DNA of 64,000 bases from an uncultured Clostridia bacterium (GCA_934633695.1 CAKTYT010000001.1:62001-126000); one strand, 5' to 3'. Counted from the stretch's first letter, positions 25,883 through 34,776 are shown. Numbers and translations: made by a program. Notes: generated by a model not told the origin, from the letters alone.

Positions 25883-25908
25883 TCAACTGTAGATAATCCT
25901 ACGCTCAA

Positions 25909-25940
25909 AGACGCACCCGTTGAACGGGTGCGTCTTCTCG
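25909..25940 (+). terminator. Hairpin terminator after groEL
   Basis: A perfect 12-bp stem (AGACGCACCCGT, 25909-25920, with ACGGGTGCGTCT, 25924-25935) around a TGA loop. The T-content after it is only moderate (TCTCGTTGG), so termination efficiency is uncertain. It lies between convergent genes. Confidence 0.65.
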
Positions 25941-25946
25941 TTGGTT

Positions 25947-26435
25947 TTACTCTTTTTCCGTCCTAAACTGAAGCGATTCAGGCAGACTGAAAATCTCCCT
26001 CTTTATAAAAAGCGGATAAAGGTGTTCGGATTCCAGATCATGGAAGTCAATCCAGCGGAAGCGAAGCAGCTTTGAAAAGGACTTGTCAACCGTAGTGAAT
26101 TCGGGAACCTTTGTTAATACTTCGTCGTTCAGCTTAACGAGAAAATAGAGACAAATCTCGTGGAAATCTTCATTGGTAGTGTCTTCGTTGAAAAAAGATT
26201 CTGTAAAATATAATGGACGAACTATGGAAGCCGTTTCAGTGAGCTCCTCGCAAAGTTCACGCTGCAATGCTTCCTCTGCCGTTTCGCAGAGCTTAACTCT
26301 TCCGCCGGGCAGATAGCTGTATTCGGAATTTTCGTCCTTCATAGTGAGAAGTCTTCCATTGTCAACGATTATTCCGCAGACGCGATAGTTGAACCGCCCT
26401 GACGGTGTTTTGAAACTTAAGTCGAGTGAATTCAT
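25947..26435 (-). CDS. NUDIX hydrolase
   Basis: The 162-residue protein contains a Nudix box (GGRVKLCETAEEALQRELCE with the following EL), matching G-x5-E-x7-R-E-x2-E-E-x-G-U except that the final Gly position reads Thr. Nudix enzymes hydrolyse nucleoside diphosphates linked to other moieties; substrate is unknown here. The gene starts 16 bases after the permease gene at 26452 ends, and is probably in the same leftward operon. Confidence 0.85.
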   Translation of the reverse strand: MNSLDLSFKTPSGRFNYRVCGIIVDNGRLLTMKDENSEYSYLPGGRVKLCETAEEALQRELCEELTETASIVRPLYFTESFFNEDTTNEDFHEICLYFLVKLNDEVLTKVPEFTTVDKSFSKLLRFRWIDFHDLESEHLYPLFIKREIFSLPESLQFRTEKE

Positions 26436-26451
26436 GCTTAACCTCCCGGAT

Positions 26452-27753
26452 TTATAAAATTAACATTAAACCGCTGAGTGCAGCGGCAAGTGCAGCAAGG
26501 GAAATCACAGCCCCGTATTTAATGAACTGCACGAATGTCAGCTTGACGTGGTGATGCTTCAAAAGTCCCATCCACATTATTCCGGCTAACGCACCGATTG
26601 GAGTGAAGAATGCTCCAAGGTTTGAGCCTATGACTGCGGCATAGAGCGAGGAGGTCTGAACGGATACGGGAATAGTCTCGATTATTGATGAAAAAAGAAC
26701 GCTCATAGGGATATTATTTATGACATTCGCTGCAAGAAAAGATGAAACTCCAAAGGAAAGCACGCTGTTTCCGCGGCAGAGAAACTTGCCGATAACCGCT
26801 GTTATTCCGAATTTATCGAGGGCAAGCACAAGGGTGAACATTGAAACGACAAAGGGGATAACGTCAAATGGAATCCTTTTGAATGTTTCGCAGATAATGT
26901 GAAAATTACCTGCGGTAACGAAGATATAGACTGACGAAATCAACAGCAGACTTATGCAAAATCCGAGGGAAATAAGCCACATGGGCAGATTAACATATGA
27001 AGAAATGCTCATCAGGATTATGCAGCATGCAAGGTGAATAACACCGATCGTGACGAGAGACTTGTCCTCAAGCTTATAGGGCTTTTGCGAATAATGAATC
27101 GGTGTGCGGAGTTTCCTGCGGAAAATGATGCGGAGGACAGCAAAGGAGACGATGCCTGCAAAAATTGTCGGAAGGAGCATTATTGAGCTGTATCCGAAGA
27201 AGGATACTCCGGCGTTGGATGCAAGATAAATGTTTGTGGGATTGCCGATAATCAGAGCCATGCTCCACGTGTTTGCGGCAATGAATTCGCCTATAAGGTA
27301 GGGAAGAGGGTCTATATCCGCACTGTGTGCAAAATAACATATGAATGGCGTGAAAGTAAGAACGATTATATCATTAGAAGTAAAAATTGTTAGCACGGAC
27401 ACCATTGCATAGAGCATCGCAAAAAGCCCGGGTTGGCCGGATTTTGATTTTGAAAGCACGACTGACGCAAGGTATCGGAAGAAGCCTGCGTTGTCGAGAA
27501 AAACTGATATGACCGTCATGGAAACAAAGAGGACGAGAATTTTGATCGGATTGACATCGCTGTCACGCAAAAGTCCCCCGATAACTTCTTTTGGCGAAAG
27601 GAGTGAGAGTGCCATGATGAAAATTGCCCCGACAAATGGGGCGAGCCAGTAAATGCTGATTGAAATGCCCTTTATTTCAATCGAGGGTTTTATCAATACA
27701 AGTGCAACGAGTACAACACAGCTGATAAGGACTGTAAGAAGAACTTCAATCAT
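26452..27753 (-). CDS. ArsB/NhaD-type (ion transporter superfamily) membrane permease
   Basis: This 433-residue protein is almost entirely hydrophobic, with about eleven membrane segments. It resembles the ArsB/CitM branch of the ion transporter superfamily: LTIFTSNDIIVLTFTPFI in the first half, NPTNIYLASN, and in the second half AANVINNIPMSVLFSSI with SNLGAFFTPIGALAGIMW. These are the paired helical hairpin motifs of the fold. It could export arsenite or exchange sodium or organic anions. No arsR, arsC or arsA lies nearby, so arsenic is not assumed. It is transcribed from the promoter at 27787-27815 together with the NUDIX gene. Confidence 0.82.
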   Translation of the reverse strand: MIEVLLTVLISCVVLVALVLIKPSIEIKGISISIYWLAPFVGAIFIMALSLLSPKEVIGGLLRDSDVNPIKILVLFVSMTVISVFLDNAGFFRYLASVVLSKSKSGQPGLFAMLYAMVSVLTIFTSNDIIVLTFTPFICYFAHSADIDPLPYLIGEFIAANTWSMALIIGNPTNIYLASNAGVSFFGYSSIMLLPTIFAGIVSFAVLRIIFRRKLRTPIHYSQKPYKLEDKSLVTIGVIHLACCIILMSISSYVNLPMWLISLGFCISLLLISSVYIFVTAGNFHIICETFKRIPFDVIPFVVSMFTLVLALDKFGITAVIGKFLCRGNSVLSFGVSSFLAANVINNIPMSVLFSSIIETIPVSVQTSSLYAAVIGSNLGAFFTPIGALAGIMWMGLLKHHHVKLTFVQFIKYGAVISLAALAAALSGLMLIL

Positions 27754-27786
27754 TTTTTATTCCTTTGAGTTGTTTTTCCAAGTTCA

Positions 27787-27815
27787 ATTATAGCACTGCT
27801 TTCGAGGCATAACAA
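27787..27815 (-). promoter_or_regulatory. Sigma-A promoter for the permease/NUDIX operon
   Basis: On the minus strand, -35 TTGTTA (27815-27810), a 17-nt spacer and -10 TATAAT (27792-27787) preceded by TGC (extended -10). Confidence 0.65.
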
Positions 27816-27842
27816 GTGGGTATATGCTGCTTAAAGAAGAGT

Positions 27843-27871
27843 TTGCAAATGCGGTTGAAATGTGGTAAAAT
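27843..27871 (+). promoter_or_regulatory. Sigma-A promoter for the lipoprotein gene
   Basis: -35 TTGCAA (27843-27848), a 17-nt spacer and -10 TAAAAT (27866-27871), divergent from the permease promoter. Confidence 0.65.
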
Positions 27872-27899
27872 CATAAGAGCATCGCGTTCGGTGGAGCTG

Positions 27900-27936
27900 C
27901 CGAAATTTCGGTGTGGGGGAGTCTGCGACTTACCCC
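27900..27936 (+). promoter_or_regulatory. Two stem-forming elements in the lipoprotein 5' leader
   Basis: A 12-base palindrome CCGAAATTTCGG (27900-27911) is followed by a hairpin with GGGG/CCCC outer and AGTC/GACT inner pairs (27915-27936). Both lie in the ~85-base leader between the promoter and the start at 27964. No T-run follows. I do not recognise a known riboswitch. Confidence 0.35.
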
Positions 27937-27963
27937 GAGTTTGTTGTATAACAGAGGTATAAT

Positions 27964-28530
27964 ATGAAATTTTACAAGAAAATACTCAATGCCCTTTCCG
28001 TAACGGCGATAACTGCACTCGCTATGTGTTCAGCTGCATGTACCAACGGTGAGAAACTTAACAAAGCACAAACGAAAAAGCTTGAAAACATTATCGAGGC
28101 TGTTTACGAAAGCAAAATTGATTTTTCGGCAGGTTCGGCACTCGATTTCCGTGATCTTGAAATGTTTGTTTATTACATGTCAAACGATGAAGTGGTACCC
28201 GTTAAAGACGGCTATGGCGAGCTGGCAGCAGATAAGGCCGATGCTCTTTGTCAAGAAGTTATCGGAATTAAGCCTTCGCTCAGGTATCATTACAATTTTG
28301 AAGATGATGTTCTTTTCTACTTCAGTGATGATAAATACTACATTAAACCAAATGAATCTGCAATCCGGAATATGGAGATAGTTTCATGTGAGACAAATGA
28401 GGAGGGACGCAAAGTTCTCGTCGTTAACGTTGACGGTGTGGACGGAGAGCAGTGCGTAATGGATGTCGTTGTTGAGCTTAACGGCAATTCAGTGAAACTT
28501 ATCAGTTGTACACGCAAGGATTACAAATAA
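27964..28530 (+). CDS. Hypothetical lipoprotein
   Basis: The 188-residue product has a signal peptide (MKFYKKILNALSVTAITALA) ending in a lipobox-like CSAAC, so it is probably lipid-anchored outside the cell. The mature part is acidic with no domain I recognise; it has a run of aromatic residues around LRYHYNFEDDVLFYFSDDKYY. It has its own promoter and a structured leader and is followed 18 bases later by the yhaM-like gene. Function unknown. Confidence 0.6.
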   Translation: MKFYKKILNALSVTAITALAMCSAACTNGEKLNKAQTKKLENIIEAVYESKIDFSAGSALDFRDLEMFVYYMSNDEVVPVKDGYGELAADKADALCQEVIGIKPSLRYHYNFEDDVLFYFSDDKYYIKPNESAIRNMEIVSCETNEEGRKVLVVNVDGVDGEQCVMDVVVELNGNSVKLISCTRKDYK

Positions 28531-28548
28531 AACGAAGAGAGGTGCAGT

Positions 28549-29544
28549 ATGGGAAAAATGAGATTGCTTTCAAACGTCATTAATCATATGACCGGACAGG
28601 TGGAGGGCTTTTGCATAGTTAAAACGGTTCAGCTGAAGGTAAATGTCAAGGGTGCTGATTACCTCGACTTCATGTTGGCGGATGCAGACGGCGAAATAAA
28701 CGCAAAATTGTGGGATTATCAGAGTACGCAGCATGGGACATATGCGGTAGGTGATATAATAAAAGTGCGTGCGGTTGTCAACGTGTACAGAGATACGGAA
28801 CAGCTGAAAATAGAACGCATTCGCCATAGGACCGATGCGGATAATGTAGATATGAATTCGCTCGTTGCAAGTTCACCTGTCGACGGAGAAGTGCTGTATA
28901 AAAAACTTTATGAGTTTGCTGACAACTTCAAAAACGAGGAGCTTTCGAGATTGGTGAAATATATGATGCGTGAAAATCAGGATAAACTGATGTATTATCC
29001 GGCGGCATTGCGTCTTCATCATGCAAACAGGGGCGGGCTGATGTATCATACATACACCATGATTGAAATGGCAAAGCGTGTTGTTGAAACATATAAGAAG
29101 ATCTATCCCGAACTTTGCGATGATCTCGTTTATGCAGGCATAATTCTTCATGACATAGCGAAAACGGAAGAGCTAGAGGTCGGGGAGCTGGGGCTTGCAA
29201 CTGGTTATACTGCCGAAGGACAGATGCTCGGTCATCTCACGATGGGCATGTCAATGGTTCAGCGTGCTGCGGCGGAAATGGGTCTTTCAAAAGAAATTAC
29301 CATGCTTGTTTCACACATTCTGATTTCACATCACGGCATACCGGAGTACGGTTCTCCCAAGCCCCCGATGTTTCCGGAAGCAGAGATCGTTTCGACGATT
29401 GACACATTGGATGCAAGGCTGTTTGAAATGTTCGATGCACTCGATGCAGTTGAAGTCGGGGATTTTACGGAGAGAGTTTGGGCACTTGACAACAGGCAGC
29501 TGTACAGGCATGGCATTGAGCTTATAACAAACAAAGATAATTGA
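28549..29544 (+). CDS. YhaM-family 3'-5' exoribonuclease (OB fold plus HD domain)
   Basis: The 331-residue protein combines an N-terminal OB-fold nucleic-acid-binding region (about 15-100, ADGEINAKLWDY) with a C-terminal HD phosphohydrolase domain. The HD metal ligands are visible: HHANRGGLMYHTYTM, ILHDIAKTEEL and SHHGIPEYG. This matches YhaM of Gram-positive bacteria, which trims 3' ends of RNA and ssDNA. RBS AGAGAGG precedes the ATG. It ends at 29544, 14 bases before citD, so it may be cotranscribed with the citrate lyase accessory genes, although no functional link is evident. Confidence 0.88.
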   Translation: MGKMRLLSNVINHMTGQVEGFCIVKTVQLKVNVKGADYLDFMLADADGEINAKLWDYQSTQHGTYAVGDIIKVRAVVNVYRDTEQLKIERIRHRTDADNVDMNSLVASSPVDGEVLYKKLYEFADNFKNEELSRLVKYMMRENQDKLMYYPAALRLHHANRGGLMYHTYTMIEMAKRVVETYKKIYPELCDDLVYAGIILHDIAKTEELEVGELGLATGYTAEGQMLGHLTMGMSMVQRAAAEMGLSKEITMLVSHILISHHGIPEYGSPKPPMFPEAEIVSTIDTLDARLFEMFDALDAVEVGDFTERVWALDNRQLYRHGIELITNKDN

Positions 29545-29558
29545 TGGAAAGGATAAAA

Positions 29559-29849
29559 ATGAAAATAAGCAAAACGGGTATTGCCGGAACCATGGAATCC
29601 AGCGACATAATTGTACGAATCGAGCCGAAGCAGACTGTGGGGCTTGAAATCTCACTCGAAAGCGATGTTATGCAGCAGTATGGAGCTCAAATAGAGACTG
29701 TTATAAGACATACGCTTGAAAAACTTGGCGTCAGTGACGCATACGTTTATGCGGTTGATAAGGGGGCCTTGGACTGTACTGTTGAGGCAAGGACGATGGC
29801 TGCCGCATATCGTGCAGCAGAAAGTAAGGATTATCTTTTTAAATCTTAA
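29559..29849 (+). CDS. citD: Citrate lyase acyl carrier protein (gamma subunit)
   Basis: CitD carries the 2'-(5''-phosphoribosyl)-3'-dephospho-CoA prosthetic group on which citrate lyase builds its acetyl and citryl thioesters. The prosthetic-group serine is Ser14 in AGTMESSD, aligned with the AGTLESGD site of E. coli CitD. The C-terminal DKGALDCTVEARTMAA also matches. The protein has 96 residues. The ATG at 29559 is preceded by AAAGGA at 29546-29551. citC follows; the catalytic citE and citF genes are not in this window. Confidence 0.92.
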   Translation: MKISKTGIAGTMESSDIIVRIEPKQTVGLEISLESDVMQQYGAQIETVIRHTLEKLGVSDAYVYAVDKGALDCTVEARTMAAAYRAAESKDYLFKS

Positions 29850-29873
29850 TTGCGATTTTTCGGAGGAGAACGG

Positions 29874-30860
29874 TTGATAAACAGTCAGATGGAGCTTTTT
29901 GGTCTGCACGGTTCGTGGCTTAAGAAGGCGACTGCCTTTTTAGAAGCTAACGGACTTAAGTATGAGGGTGGGGCAGACTACACTGTTTTACTGCTCGATA
30001 ACGATGATGAAATTGTCGGCACGGGTTCACTCTGCGGCAGTGTGCTTAAATACATCGCCGTTGACGATTCAGTTCAAGGTGAAGGCGGTGCAGCAAGCAT
30101 AGTGAGCATGCTGGTAAAGCATGCTTATACCATGGGCAGGTCAAAATTGTTCCTATTCACGAAGCCGAAAAACGAAACTCTTTTCAGAAGTCTTGGATTC
30201 TACCCCATAGTGACAACCAAGTCGGTTGTTTATATGGAGAACAGTCGAAACGGACTTGAAAAATTTCTTGCTGCGATGCCGAAGGGCGATGGGATTCAGG
30301 GGGCGATCGTGGCAAACTGCAACCCATTTACCAATGGACACAGGTATCTCATGGAGACGGCTGCGAAAAAAGTTGATACGCTTCACGTCTTTGTCGTCAG
30401 TCAGGACAGCTCGGAGTTTTCATTTAAAGAACGGTTTAAACTTGTGTGGGAGGGGACGAAAGATATAAAGAACCTGATTCTTCATGAAAGTGGAGAATAC
30501 ATGGTGTCTTATGCGACTTTTCCAACGTATTTCATAAAGGATAGTGCAAGCGCGGAACAGGTCAACGCTGAACTTGATCTTACGCTGTTTGCAAAGCGTA
30601 TTGCCCCCGCACTGAACATAACGAAACGCTTTGTTGGAACGGAACCGTATTGCGCGGTCACAAATGCATACAATTCTGCAATGAAAGAAATTCTTCCCAG
30701 GTACGGCATAGAGGTTGTTGAAATTGAACGTATTGGAGGAATAAGTGCAAGTGCTGTACGCAGGTGCATGGCAAACGGTGATTTGAACTCCATAAGGCAA
30801 CTTGTTCCGGAGGTAACATTTGAGCATATCAAAGCTATGATGAGCAGCTCAGAGAGGTAA
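29874..30860 (+). CDS. citC: [Citrate (pro-3S)-lyase] ligase
   Basis: CitC acetylates the thiol of the CitD prosthetic group with acetate and ATP, switching citrate lyase on. A GNAT-like N-terminal region (VLLLDNDDEIVGTGSL) is followed by the nucleotidyltransferase domain with the TxxH-like motif IVANCNPFTNGHRYLME. The C-terminal ISASAVRR motif is the counterpart of the ATP-binding ISSTxxR. The start is a TTG at 29874, chosen because GGAGGAG stands at 29862-29868; no ATG fits. It has 328 residues and directly follows citD. Confidence 0.92.
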   Translation: MINSQMELFGLHGSWLKKATAFLEANGLKYEGGADYTVLLLDNDDEIVGTGSLCGSVLKYIAVDDSVQGEGGAASIVSMLVKHAYTMGRSKLFLFTKPKNETLFRSLGFYPIVTTKSVVYMENSRNGLEKFLAAMPKGDGIQGAIVANCNPFTNGHRYLMETAAKKVDTLHVFVVSQDSSEFSFKERFKLVWEGTKDIKNLILHESGEYMVSYATFPTYFIKDSASAEQVNAELDLTLFAKRIAPALNITKRFVGTEPYCAVTNAYNSAMKEILPRYGIEVVEIERIGGISASAVRRCMANGDLNSIRQLVPEVTFEHIKAMMSSSER

Positions 30861-30866
30861 ATGCAA

Positions 30867-32561
30867 ATGAAGAAGGCAATCGAAATAACCGCAGTCTCGT
30901 TGGCAGTCCTAATTGTCGGCGTGCTTGCAATGTATGTTTTTGTGGGCTATCCCAAATATATAGAGCCTAAGAATGCGTATGATATCGCCGAAGAATTGAT
31001 TGGTACGGGCGATTACGTGCGTGCTGCAATGCAGTTTTCTTCAATAAGGGGCTATCGTGATTCTGCGGATAAAGCAAAACAAGCGTGGATGCAAGCCGGG
31101 GAAAAGGCTCTCGGTGAATCGGACTATGACCTTGCATACAGCTGTTTTGTAAATGCTGGTGCAGGTGCAGAGAGGTTTTCCGAAATTGACGAAGCATTTT
31201 TTAAGCTTGGAAGCGAAAAGTACCTGAATTCATATAAGACAGCTGAATTATTCTTTGACAGAATTAAAGCTAAAGATAAATATAGTGCAGACATGGACGA
31301 GTGCAGGCTAAAATGTGCAAAAGAATTGCTTGGCAGAAAACAGTTTGAAGAGGCGAAGGATGTGTTTGCACTTTGTTCTGAGAATGTACTCGACCGAATT
31401 GGCGAGTTGTGGTTCGAAGAGGGAAAACGCTATTTGGACGGTTCAGAGATCGATACGGCGTATACCTGCTTTAACAATGCAAGAAGTAATGTTTCGGATG
31501 CCGGAACGAGCGAATTGCTTGATAAAATCAATAAAGAATGGGAGAATGCCGCAAGAGCTGCTTCCGCAAGCGGCAATACGGCTTTAGCGGCACGCTGTTA
31601 CAGTCTCAGCAACAATTTCGTTGAAGCGAAAGTGATAGAGCAGAGAAATAAGACACGCTGCGAAGAGGCACGGGCTGCATTCAACGAGGGCGATTATGAG
31701 ACAGCACTCACGCTTCTCAATACGATTACTCCTGGTTACGGTGACTCGGCGGCAATGCTTGAAGTCATCGCCGAAAAGCTTCGCAATTCAGCTGCGGCGG
31801 GCGGAAGTGATTTCTATGCAATTCTCGGAATCAATGGAAATGTAACGCTTTTGGGCGATGCATGGGGTATAAGTTCGCCCAATTGGGTGAATATAGACAG
31901 CATTGCAATCGGGACGGAAGAATTTATATTGGGTGTCCGATCGAACGGAACTGTGGCTGCGGCCGGTAAATCGAGTTACAACAGAACTGATGTTGGGGAT
32001 TGGACAAATATTAAACAAGCAGCCTGTGGGCAGTATCACTCGGTCGGATTGACGAGCGGTGGGAGAGTCCTCTCGTGCGGTTGGAATTATTATGGTCAGG
32101 GTATGACCGAAACATGGAGCAGCGTCATTTTCGTTGCTTGCGGTGACAATACGACTTATGGTGTAACGGCATCGGGAAGGGTGCTTGCCTGCGGTGATAA
32201 TTCTAAAAATCAGCTTGCAGTCGGTTCGTGGAACGATGTAGTTGCTGTCAGTGCAGGGTCTGGACATGTAGTTGGTCTTAAATCGGACGGGACTGTCGTT
32301 GCATGCGGCGACAACAGCAACGGTCAGTGCGAGGTCGACTCGTGGACGGATATTGTTGCTGTGTCAGCAGGAGCAAACCACACCGTCGGGCTCAAGAGCG
32401 ATGGGACACTTGTTGCATGCGGCAGGAATGCAAGCGGTGAATGCAGCGTCAGTATGTATTCTAAAGTTGCTTCTGTTTCAGCAGGTCGGGACATAACCGT
32501 CATTGTCTTTGAAGATGGGAGCTATGTCGCTCTTGGAGCAGTGGAGGCTTCAAATGAGTGA
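30867..32561 (+). CDS. Membrane-anchored protein with helical repeats and RCC1-like propeller repeats
   Basis: The 564-residue protein starts with one membrane helix (about residues 5-27) and has no signal cleavage site, so it is probably anchored with the bulk outside. Residues ~35-290 are TPR/Sel1-like helical repeats, with the motif GYRDSADKAKQAW seen in many clostridial surface proteins. Residues ~305-560 form RCC1-like repeats; two adjacent units of 38 residues are very similar (each starts ACGDNS and ends VGLKSDGT). The gene lies between citC and citXG with tight junctions (6 bases before its ATG, 8-base overlap after). Either it shares the operon by chance or it belongs to the citrate system. 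No enzyme motif is visible. Confidence 0.8.
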   Translation: MKKAIEITAVSLAVLIVGVLAMYVFVGYPKYIEPKNAYDIAEELIGTGDYVRAAMQFSSIRGYRDSADKAKQAWMQAGEKALGESDYDLAYSCFVNAGAGAERFSEIDEAFFKLGSEKYLNSYKTAELFFDRIKAKDKYSADMDECRLKCAKELLGRKQFEEAKDVFALCSENVLDRIGELWFEEGKRYLDGSEIDTAYTCFNNARSNVSDAGTSELLDKINKEWENAARAASASGNTALAARCYSLSNNFVEAKVIEQRNKTRCEEARAAFNEGDYETALTLLNTITPGYGDSAAMLEVIAEKLRNSAAAGGSDFYAILGINGNVTLLGDAWGISSPNWVNIDSIAIGTEEFILGVRSNGTVAAAGKSSYNRTDVGDWTNIKQAACGQYHSVGLTSGGRVLSCGWNYYGQGMTETWSSVIFVACGDNTTYGVTASGRVLACGDNSKNQLAVGSWNDVVAVSAGSGHVVGLKSDGTVVACGDNSNGQCEVDSWTDIVAVSAGANHTVGLKSDGTLVACGRNASGECSVSMYSKVASVSAGRDITVIVFEDGSYVALGAVEASNE

Positions 32562-33879
32562 ATTTGCTGAAGTCGAAGACATGGCTCTGTGCAGAGAGCG
32601 TCGTGCTGCAAGGCAAAAGGAGCTGATTGAACAGTTCAATTTGCCTGTTATCAGCTTTACCATGAATATTGCAGGTCCTGTTAAACGCACGGGGCTGATT
32701 GAATGGGCATTTAAATGCGGTTTAAAATGCATTTACGAGAAGCTGGCAGGTCGAATAACTTCGTATGAAATAATTTCAGAAAAAACGGGATGCGAAGCGA
32801 TGCTTACTGTGAATGCGGATGCTGAGCAGATTAAAGGCAAAATGATGCTCATTGAAACTGAGCATGGATTCGGAAGGTGGTTCGACATTGATGTTATTGC
32901 TCCCGATGGCAGGAAGCTGAGCAGAGATATTCAACGCAGATGCTTTGTATGCGGAAATCCTGCGGCAGTTTGTGCAAGGAGCAGAGCACATTCAGTGGAT
33001 GAATTGTTTAAAAAGACGGAAGAAGTTTTTTTGACCGGTTTTAGAGCCTTTGTTTCAGAAAAGACGGGTGCTGCTTTGAGAAAAGAAGTTAATACGACCC
33101 CAAAACCCGGCCTTGTTGACAGACGAAACAGTGGTGCGAATACCGACATGAATGTTTCAACTTTTGAGTTGAGCATAGAACGTATTTCCCCTTTTTTCGG
33201 AGAAATGGCTGTAAAAGCATACGAGTCAGGTTCAGTCAGCAGAGAACTATTGAATGAACTGGTCAAAATCGGGAAAAATGCAGAGAAGGCGATGTTTGCG
33301 GCGACAAACGGTGTCAATACGCACAAAGGTGCCATTTTCTCGATTGGCTTAATTGCCTCCGCATATGCGATCATGAAAGCAAATGCGGCATCTTACGGCA
33401 GTGGATTTATCGACGAATGCCTCTCCCTTGCCGGAGAGCTTGCAAAGGTGAAGGCAGAGGATGGCAGCAGCTCTTCTAATGGAGCAAGGGTCAGGCAGAC
33501 ATTCGGTATAGGAGGTGCTGTGGATGAGGCAAAAGCAGGTTTCCCGATAGTCAAGGAGGCAATCGTTACGAAAAAGATGTTTAAGAATGATCATCCAGAC
33601 CCATGGACTGCTGCATTGTTAAGAATAATGTCGGAGCTTGACGATACTAACATCTTTAAACGGGGCGGTTTACAAGGTGCATCGTTTGTCAGGAATCGGG
33701 CAAAGGAGCTGCTCTCGATGGGCGGCGAGTTGACGGTTTCTGCTTTGGAAAGGTTTGACAATGAACTGATCGAAAAAAATATCAGCAGCGGCGGTTGTGC
33801 GGATATGCTGGCAGCCGCAATGTTGATTGAGGATTTGGAGGAGTTTGAGAGAGTCGAAACAATGACCTCCCTCTGTTAA
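32554..33879 (+). CDS. citXG: Fused citrate lyase prosthetic-group transferase and synthase (CitX-CitG)
   Basis: The 441-residue product joins CitX, which transfers the phosphoribosyl-dephospho-CoA group to apo-CitD, to CitG, which makes its triphosphoribosyl precursor from ATP and dephospho-CoA. The N-terminal part (about 1-160) shows CRERRAARQKEL, FGRWFDIDVIAPDG and RCFVCGNPAAVCARSRAH, all typical of CitX. The C-terminal part (about 165-440) shows EVNTTPKPGLVDRRNSGANTD, NGVNTHKGAIFSIG and the KNDHPDPWTAALL segment of CitG/MdcB. Such fusions are known in other bacteria. The ATG at 32554 overlaps the upstream stop by 8 bases and has GTGGAGG before it. Confidence 0.92.
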   Translation: MSEFAEVEDMALCRERRAARQKELIEQFNLPVISFTMNIAGPVKRTGLIEWAFKCGLKCIYEKLAGRITSYEIISEKTGCEAMLTVNADAEQIKGKMMLIETEHGFGRWFDIDVIAPDGRKLSRDIQRRCFVCGNPAAVCARSRAHSVDELFKKTEEVFLTGFRAFVSEKTGAALRKEVNTTPKPGLVDRRNSGANTDMNVSTFELSIERISPFFGEMAVKAYESGSVSRELLNELVKIGKNAEKAMFAATNGVNTHKGAIFSIGLIASAYAIMKANAASYGSGFIDECLSLAGELAKVKAEDGSSSSNGARVRQTFGIGGAVDEAKAGFPIVKEAIVTKKMFKNDHPDPWTAALLRIMSELDDTNIFKRGGLQGASFVRNRAKELLSMGGELTVSALERFDNELIEKNISSGGCADMLAAAMLIEDLEEFERVETMTSLC

Positions 33880-33883
33880 AGGT

Positions 33884-34681
33884 ATGGATACAAGACCGGT
33901 TGGCATTTTTGATTCTGGCATGGGTGGCGTAAGTCTGTTGCGAGATGCGGTACGACTTTTGCCAAACGAAAACTTTATATACTACGGAGATAACCTCCAT
34001 GCACCTTACGGTGATAGGACAGAGGAAGAAATTCTTGAGCTAACGTCGAATGCGGCGGATTTGCTGCTTGAACATGGAGTTAAGGCTATGGTGCTGGCCT
34101 GTAATACCGCAACAAGTGCTTCTATTAATGTTCTGAGAAAGAAGCTTGATGTTCCGGTGGTAAGCATTGAACCGGCAATTAAGCCAGCATGCTTAAGGGA
34201 GGGGGATGGAAAGGTGTTTATGCTTGCGACAGAGGCGACGACCAAGCTTGCAAGATATAGGGCACTGCTCGCTCGTATGCCTGAACCGGAAAGGGTGATT
34301 AATGTGGGATGCAGCGGCATTGTCGACAGGATCGAGAAGGGAATAACCGATGACGATGCATTTGACGATATTCTTGACAAGAATCTAAGAATTTATAATG
34401 GCATGAAGGCGGACAGCGTTGTCCTCGGTTGTACGCACTTTCCCTTTATCTCGGGGGCAATACAAAACTATTTCAGAAAACATTTCGAAGGCGAATGTCA
34501 TCTTGTTGACGGAAATGCGGCAACTGTTCGACAGCTTGGGAGAGTTCTTGAATCCTGCGGACTGAACAACTGCGTTGGCGAAGGAAAAGCAGAATTTTTT
34601 ACCAGTGGCGATAAAGACCTCCTTTTCCCGATATTCAAGAGATTCCTGAGCACTCCGATTTATGTTCAGAAAATGATGTAG
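33884..34681 (+). CDS. murI: Glutamate racemase
   Basis: MurI interconverts L- and D-glutamate for peptidoglycan synthesis. It shows the substrate loop GIFDSGMGGVSL at the N-terminus, the first catalytic Cys in VLACNTATSAS, and the second in VLGCTHFPFIS. Its 265 residues are typical. It starts 4 bases after citXG ends, so it probably shares the upstream transcript, and it is followed by two hairpins, the second with a T-run. Confidence 0.96.
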   Translation: MDTRPVGIFDSGMGGVSLLRDAVRLLPNENFIYYGDNLHAPYGDRTEEEILELTSNAADLLLEHGVKAMVLACNTATSASINVLRKKLDVPVVSIEPAIKPACLREGDGKVFMLATEATTKLARYRALLARMPEPERVINVGCSGIVDRIEKGITDDDAFDDILDKNLRIYNGMKADSVVLGCTHFPFISGAIQNYFRKHFEGECHLVDGNAATVRQLGRVLESCGLNNCVGEGKAEFFTSGDKDLLFPIFKRFLSTPIYVQKMM

Positions 34682-34691
34682 ATGTAAATGA

Positions 34692-34719
34692 AACGGGCGT
34701 GATTTTGATCATGCCCGTT
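34692..34719. terminator. 12-bp hairpin after murI
   Basis: AACGGGCGTGAT (34692-34703) pairs with ATCATGCCCGTT (34708-34719) with one G-U pair. There is no T-run on the plus strand. It lies 30 bases before the stronger terminator and may stabilise the 3' end. Confidence 0.45.
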
Positions 34720-34749
34720 CTGTGAAACTTGAATATTGCTGTTTTATAG

Positions 34750-34776
34750 GCAGGGAGCCATGCTCCTTGCTTTTTT
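34750..34776 (+). terminator. Rho-independent terminator for murI
   Basis: GCAGGGAGC (34750-34758) pairs with GCTCCTTGC (34762-34770, one G-U), a three-base loop, then six Ts (34771-34776). Confidence 0.85.
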
